A stretch of DNA of 64,000 nucleotides from Flavobacteriales bacterium UBA6057 (GTDB taxonomy: Bacteria > Bacteroidota > Bacteroidia > Flavobacteriales_G > Salibacteraceae): assembly GCA_002428995.1 (NCBI GenBank), contig DIYJ01000005.1, positions 282,474 to 346,473 on the forward strand, written 5' to 3'. Shown here one piece after another: positions 60,074 through 64,000 of the stretch. The notes below the pieces were generated by a model. It ran no database searches and was not told where the DNA came from. It was given only the letters and a program-made list of their open reading frames with translations. The position numbers were made by a program, and so were the translations under genes. How positions within the stretch are numbered: the stretch's first letter is position 1; the number at the start of each line of letters is the position of its first letter.

Positions 60074-60079
60074 AATAGC

Positions 60080-60472
60080 ATGAACTACGCTTACACTATT
60101 CTCTATGTCGCTGATGTGGAAGAAAGCGCAGCATTTTACAGCGCTGCCTTTGGATTCGCACGCGGCATCACCACGCCTGAAGGCGACTACGCTGAACTGA
60201 AATCAGGAGCTGTTACCATCGCCTTTGCATCGCTGGAATTGGGCGCTTCCAACTTCAAGGATGGATTCATCACCAGCGATTCGAGCGCTAAACCCTTTGG
60301 AATGGAGCTGGCTTTCACCTCTGACAATCTTGAATCTGATTTTGAGAAAGCTCTGAAAGCAGGCGCTCAACTCGTAAGCCCCGTTACGGAGAAGCCCTGG
60401 GGCCAGAAAGTGGGTTACGTGAGAGACCTCAATGGATTTCTCATTGAGCTGTGCACCCCGATGAATGGATAA
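60080..60472 (+). CDS. VOC (glyoxalase) family protein, third copy
   Basis: 130 residues with two VOC units: YAYTILYVADVEESAAFYSAAFGF and KVGYVRDLNGFLIELCTP. The metal Glu is present in LIELCTP; the first His is replaced by Tyr. Similar proteins are annotated as bleomycin-resistance-like, without known substrates here. It ends the small operon with the GyrI-like and DUF1801 genes. Confidence 0.9.
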   Translation: MNYAYTILYVADVEESAAFYSAAFGFARGITTPEGDYAELKSGAVTIAFASLELGASNFKDGFITSDSSAKPFGMELAFTSDNLESDFEKALKAGAQLVSPVTEKPWGQKVGYVRDLNGFLIELCTPMNG

Positions 60473-60591
60473 CAGCACGTCATCAGGCCAATCGGGGCTC
60501 TAAAGGACAGTCTTCTATTCTTTTCGCAGCTACCGGGTCACGTTCGTGAAACTTGGTTTAGCTTAGCAAGACAACACCTACCACTCTTGCT

Positions 60592-61851
60592 ATGCGCTAT
60601 TTTTCCCTTCTCGCCTGTTCTTCGTTTGTATGCCTCCTTTCGCTCACACTGACACAAACTCTCTCTGCACAGGACACCATTTCCGCTGAATGGGTTCATC
60701 AATTTTCGCACACGTTCAACATAGAACAACAGGAATTGAGCGGTGAGGGTGGATTGCTCCTGCTGGAAGAATTCAGTGAATCACAGTTTGTGTTGATCGG
60801 AGAAACGCATGACAATGCTGAAGTCGCCTTCTTCACGGCTGCAACGCTGAAAGCTCTGGCCCAACAAGGCTTCCGCCATTTTGTGGTGGAGAATGGCAGA
60901 CATGGACTCGAGATATTGCAGGAAGAGCTTAAAACAACGACTGATGTAGAGACTGGCTTGCATGATTTCTACACGCGAGAAACCAAGCGCATTGGAAGTA
61001 TTCCACTCCCCTTTTACTCTGGAATAGAAGATGCTTCCTTCGTGGAGGCGTCCAGGGAACACAATTATCAGCTTCATGGAATCGATCAGGAATACTTCTA
61101 TTCTTTTCCGATGCTCTTCGATCGGTTGTTTGAGCTGAGCGGGAAGAGTGAGGCGATCGAACAACACTATGACCGAGCATTGGAATTCGTTCTGGCCCAA
61201 TACAAAGCAGAACTATCTAACGAGGATCATCCCGTTTGCGAGAATCTGCTGAAGTCTTCGGAGGTCTCAGAATTCTTTGATGTTTTGGACCCCAACGATG
61301 AACGCACAAGCTCCATCATTCAGGACTTAAAGCGAAGCTGGGAGATCTACGCACAAAACGGAGTCAACAGGCGCGCGAGCTTTGTGAACCGTGGCCAATG
61401 GATGAAGTCTCGTTTTTCCGAGGTTTATGAATCTGCTGAAGAAGAGGACACTCCCAAACTGCTCATCAAAATGGGAAACCTGCATACCATGAGAGGATTG
61501 ACTCCCCTGGGAATCTATGACATTGGAAACATGGTGCATGAGCTGGCCCAACTCAACAGATCACAGGACCTGAACCTCAGCTTTATGTTTCGTTACTACA
61601 CGGACGAAGAAGAAGAACTGGGATACTTTGACAACTCGGAGGGAAATTCGAGATGGCTCAATGAGCGCAGGGCATTTATGGAGCAAGGCAAGGTTAGCGA
61701 ATGGACGGTGATCGACCTCAAAGCGATCAGAAGCAGCCTTACAGAACAAAAGCTCTACGTCTACAAACCTTTGAAGGAGATGATTTACCGACACGATTAC
61801 ATCATCATTCCTCCGGCTTCCAGCGACATCACGAAGAACTACTCTGAATAA
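60592..61851 (+). CDS. Secreted protein with EreA/ChaN-like GETHD motif
   Basis: 419 residues with a signal peptide (about 1-26, ending TLSAQ). The core resembles the EreA/ChaN-like superfamily: FVLIGETHDNAEVAFFTAATLKAL, FVVENGR, LHGIDQE and KMGNLHTMRG, in which Glu and His residues of GETHD and the later Asp/His motifs form the active or metal site. True erythromycin esterases act on macrolides; ChaN-type members bind haem. This protein is secreted and has a further C-terminal part (FMFRYYTDEEEELGYFDN) I do not recognise. It is best called an uncharacterised relative. A convergent terminator lies downstream. Confidence 0.75.
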   Translation: MRYFSLLACSSFVCLLSLTLTQTLSAQDTISAEWVHQFSHTFNIEQQELSGEGGLLLLEEFSESQFVLIGETHDNAEVAFFTAATLKALAQQGFRHFVVENGRHGLEILQEELKTTTDVETGLHDFYTRETKRIGSIPLPFYSGIEDASFVEASREHNYQLHGIDQEYFYSFPMLFDRLFELSGKSEAIEQHYDRALEFVLAQYKAELSNEDHPVCENLLKSSEVSEFFDVLDPNDERTSSIIQDLKRSWEIYAQNGVNRRASFVNRGQWMKSRFSEVYESAEEEDTPKLLIKMGNLHTMRGLTPLGIYDIGNMVHELAQLNRSQDLNLSFMFRYYTDEEEELGYFDNSEGNSRWLNERRAFMEQGKVSEWTVIDLKAIRSSLTEQKLYVYKPLKEMIYRHDYIIIPPASSDITKNYSE

Positions 61852-61880
61852 CCGGCCTTCTTCATTGACAGGTGCCAACG

Positions 61881-61911
61881 AAAAAAGGAGCGGCATTACT
61901 ACCGCTCCTTT
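61881..61911 (-). terminator. Rho-independent terminator between convergent genes
   Basis: AAGGAGCGG (61885-61893) pairs with CCGCTCCTT (61902-61910). Read on the minus strand it is followed by a T-run, ending the isocitrate dehydrogenase transcript. On the plus strand it has only a weak T stretch and may serve the 60592 gene as well. Confidence 0.82.
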
Positions 61912-61986
61912 CTAAGGAGTCAAAAACCGAGTGTGGCCCCCATCAAAAGTGTTGTAAAAACGAGCCACAGTGGGGTGCTCCACCGG

Positions 61987-63420
61987 CTATTGTCCCTGAC
62001 CCAGGGAATAGCCTCTCTCTCCGTCAAATTCGTAGAGGTTTTCTGTTTTGATCACGTCCAGTTCCTCTTTCAGTGCGTTGCTCAAGATGTCTGGAATGCT
62101 CGCTCCTGAAGCAGGATGTCCGTTTTCAATCTCGTAGCGACATCTCCAGTGATCTGTACAGAAGGTCTCCTCAAAGCCTTCCGGCCATACTTTCACACCT
62201 CTGTTGGTGATCATGGTGAGGCGCAATTCGTTGTTAAGCTTTTGGAGTCGGGCAGCAAGCTCATCAGCCTTTTCACCTTTCCAGTCAACAAACACATCCA
62301 CACCCTTCAATACCTTCTTAGCCTTAGCTCTACGCTCGTAAGGCTTGATGTTCAGCTGAACATCTTTCGAGAAAGAAGCAGTGTCCAATGTCTTAGGCTT
62401 CTGGCCCAGTCTTTCGATAACAGCAGCCGTAAAGCCGTCTGTACCGACCAGCTTCGAGCTTACGCCTTCCTTGTAAATATCCTTGGTGTGGATCCCATCT
62501 TCGATGGTGCAAGACCATGCATTGTTGATCAACTCGGCTACATCCTGCTGACCAATGTGGTTCAACATCAATACAGCGGCTCTCAACAAGCCTGAAGGGT
62601 TGGCAATGTTTTGTCCTGCAATGTCAGGCGCAGAACCGTGGATGGCTTCGAACATGGCGCATCCTTCACCAATGTTAGCTGTTCCCGCCAAGCCTACAGA
62701 TCCGGAGATTTGAGCCGTGATGTCAGACACGATATCACCGTAAAGGTTCGGCATCACAACCACGTCAAACATTTCGGGTGTGTCAGCCAAACGAGCCGCA
62801 CCAATGTCCACGATCCAGTTGTCAGATTCGATGTCTGGGTATTCGGCAGCAATTTCTTTGAACACGCGGTGGAAGAGTCCATCCGTGTGCTTCATGATGT
62901 TATCCTTGGTGAAGCAGCTTACACGCTTACGGTGATAGAGCTTGGCATATTCAAAAGCATAGCGGATGATCTTCTCGCAACCAGGACGAGTGATCAACTT
63001 CAAGCACTGGACAACTTCGTCTGTTTGCTGGTGCTCGATGCCTGCATAAAGGTCTTCTTCGTTTTCACGGATGATGACAACATCCATGTCGGGATGCTTA
63101 GTGCTAACAAAAGGGTGAAAGCTCTTGCATGGTCGTACGTTGGAATACAGACCCAACGTTTTACGCATGGTTACATTCAGGCTTTTATAACCTCCGCCCT
63201 GAGGTGTGGTAATGGGGGCTTTCAAAAACACCTTGTTGGTGCGAATGCTATCCCAGGAAGACTTTTCGATTCCGCTGGTGTTACCGGACAGATAAACCTT
63301 CTCGCCTACTGCGATTTCTTCGAACTCGACTCGTGCATTGGCAGCTTTCAGGATCTCCAGAGTGGCATTCATGATCTCAGGACCGATACCATCTCCCTTA
63401 GCAACTGTAATTTTTTGCAT
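61987..63420 (-). CDS. icd: NADP-dependent isocitrate dehydrogenase, long type
   Basis: 477 residues. The isopropylmalate/isocitrate dehydrogenase fold is clear: AKGDGIGPEIM, the substrate arginine stretch GLYSNVRP, IIRENEEDLYAG, the Mg-binding NLYGDIVSDI and the NADP-loop GSAPDIAGQNIANPSG. After about residue 335 a C-terminal extension of roughly 140 residues follows (KVLKGVDVFVDWKGE, LTMITNRGVKVWPEG), as in the long Thermus-type enzymes. It converts isocitrate to 2-oxoglutarate in the citric acid cycle and supplies NADPH. A palindrome ATGAGA-CTT-TCTCAT (63452-63466) lies in the upstream region. Confidence 0.95.
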   Translation of the reverse strand: MQKITVAKGDGIGPEIMNATLEILKAANARVEFEEIAVGEKVYLSGNTSGIEKSSWDSIRTNKVFLKAPITTPQGGGYKSLNVTMRKTLGLYSNVRPCKSFHPFVSTKHPDMDVVIIRENEEDLYAGIEHQQTDEVVQCLKLITRPGCEKIIRYAFEYAKLYHRKRVSCFTKDNIMKHTDGLFHRVFKEIAAEYPDIESDNWIVDIGAARLADTPEMFDVVVMPNLYGDIVSDITAQISGSVGLAGTANIGEGCAMFEAIHGSAPDIAGQNIANPSGLLRAAVLMLNHIGQQDVAELINNAWSCTIEDGIHTKDIYKEGVSSKLVGTDGFTAAVIERLGQKPKTLDTASFSKDVQLNIKPYERRAKAKKVLKGVDVFVDWKGEKADELAARLQKLNNELRLTMITNRGVKVWPEGFEETFCTDHWRCRYEIENGHPASGASIPDILSNALKEELDVIKTENLYEFDGERGYSLGQGQ

Positions 63421-63555
63421 CTCCTTGTTTGTTGATTTTGAGGCAAAACAAATGAGACTTTCTCATATATTTTCATTTATGAATTTACTTATTCACATAA
63501 GAGGTATTTATAACTAGTAAACCCTAAGAATTTAGAGCGCTTACACTCATTGAGA

Positions 63556-63588
63556 CTAGAAGCATTCGACAAGCGTGCGAGCTTCTAG
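63556..63588. terminator. Stem-loop CTAGAAGC-N17-GCTTCTAG after the EreA-like gene
   Basis: Perfect 8-bp arms beginning 2 bases after the stop codon of the minus-strand gene. There is no T-run, so it may be a terminator of another kind or an mRNA end-protecting hairpin. Confidence 0.4.
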
Positions 63589-63589
63589 G

Positions 63590-64000
63590 TTACTTGATCA
63601 GCTGAGATCCTGTGGTTTCATCAATGAAGAGGATGGCATCGAATTGATGAGGTATCGCATGTCGGCTGCCAAAACCATAATCTTCACATACATAGCCCAT
63701 GTAGCGAACGGGCCGGGGAATAAACAGCCACTGAAAGTCTGATTCGCTTTTCTGCGCTTCGCGCAGGTCCAGAATGAGGTTTTTGCTTCTGTTGGATTTG
63801 GTAGCAAGGTGCAACGCCTGATCCAGCGTTCCCTCCGGGCTGGTATAAATGCCGCATTCCACAGAACTGAAATCTGAATAGCTGACGGTGCCGCGTGCCT
63901 GCCCCTGATACGTGAATAGCCCGAAGGCGCGGTAGTCCTCTCCGTATTTCTTCGCCAGATGGCTTCCCATTGACTTTCCCTCGAAGTAATTATGCTTCGC
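63590..64000 (-). CDS. Erythromycin-esterase-like protein, C-terminal part
   Basis: The last 136 residues of a gene that runs off the window. The frame stays open to base 64000, so the ATG at 63970 is internal. The sequence AKHNYFEGKSMGSHLAKKYGEDYRAFG matches the EreA family pattern AHN-x-H-x-G, MGSHL, YGDDY; further matches are SPEGTLDQALHLA, LILDLREA, RPVRYMG and the closing FDAILFIDETTGSQ. Erythromycin esterases hydrolyse the macrolide lactone, but many relatives have unknown substrates. The catalytic GExxHG part is outside the window. Confidence 0.85.
   Translation of the reverse strand, partial: AKHNYFEGKSMGSHLAKKYGEDYRAFGLFTYQGQARGTVSYSDFSSVECGIYTSPEGTLDQALHLATKSNRSKNLILDLREAQKSESDFQWLFIPRPVRYMGYVCEDYGFGSRHAIPHQFDAILFIDETTGSQLIK

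Overview
The window looks like a chromosomal segment from a member of the Bacteroidota, most likely Flavobacteriales or a neighbouring order. The grounds are at least eight secreted proteins ending in type IX secretion (T9SS) C-terminal sorting domains, SprB-type adhesin repeats, a GldM-like fragment, beta-propeller LytS-type histidine kinases paired with LytTR regulators, -7 elements resembling TAnnTTTG, and almost no Shine-Dalgarno sequences. The assignment rests on these gene families and motifs only. I saw no rRNA, tRNA, CRISPR array, transposase or phage gene.

Layout. 1-7.7 kb: the tail of one T9SS cargo gene, two small genes (one GldM-like), then two large T9SS cargo proteins on the minus strand. 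8-9.4 kb: an unknown small gene and an SRAP/HMCES abasic-site protein with a C-terminal sliding-clamp-like motif. 9.5-16.1 kb: two more T9SS cargo genes. 16.4-23.9 kb: two paralogous propeller kinase/LytTR regulator pairs arranged head to head. A pair of 10-bp direct repeats at 21-bp spacing sits just above the promoter of the adjacent cargo gene and is a candidate target. 24.3-31.1 kb: a PIF1-like helicase and a 1464-residue membrane protein joining extracytoplasmic sensor domains to a cytoplasmic degenerate P-loop/winged-helix module, the most unusual gene here. 31.4-39.5 kb: a T9SS protein, a repeat array, a plug/VWA fusion, and a three-gene secreted/lipoprotein operon with an atypical CX4CH haem motif. 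39.7-46.5 kb: a HisKA/OmpR two-component pair, nitrilase, TypA/BipA and a CrtI-like flavoprotein. 47-49.6 kb: small genes around a WYL regulator. 49.8-54.3 kb: an apparent operon with an ECF sigma factor, a small membrane protein, a Spy/CpxP-like sensor, MbnP, a MbnH-like dihaem enzyme and a YHYH protein. 54.4-60.5 kb: GNAT, an ABC exporter and a run of small DinB, VOC, TfoX-like, GyrI-like and DUF1801 proteins. 60.6-64 kb: a GETHD-motif secreted protein, isocitrate dehydrogenase and the end of an erythromycin-esterase-like gene.

Between genes there are several repeat families. The best is a roughly 300-bp element present twice (23.9 and 46.6 kb) whose hairpins, long-range stem and possible pseudoknot are preserved in both copies. 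There is also a 148-bp tandem repeat holding CACTCGAACTGACA-type elements, and several low-complexity families (AGCTGATAGC, ATCTAATCATC, TTGAGG, GATCAAAGATC). Taken together the segment serves mainly surface and secretion functions, envelope signalling and metal/redox handling, with a few housekeeping genes (typA, icd) mixed in.
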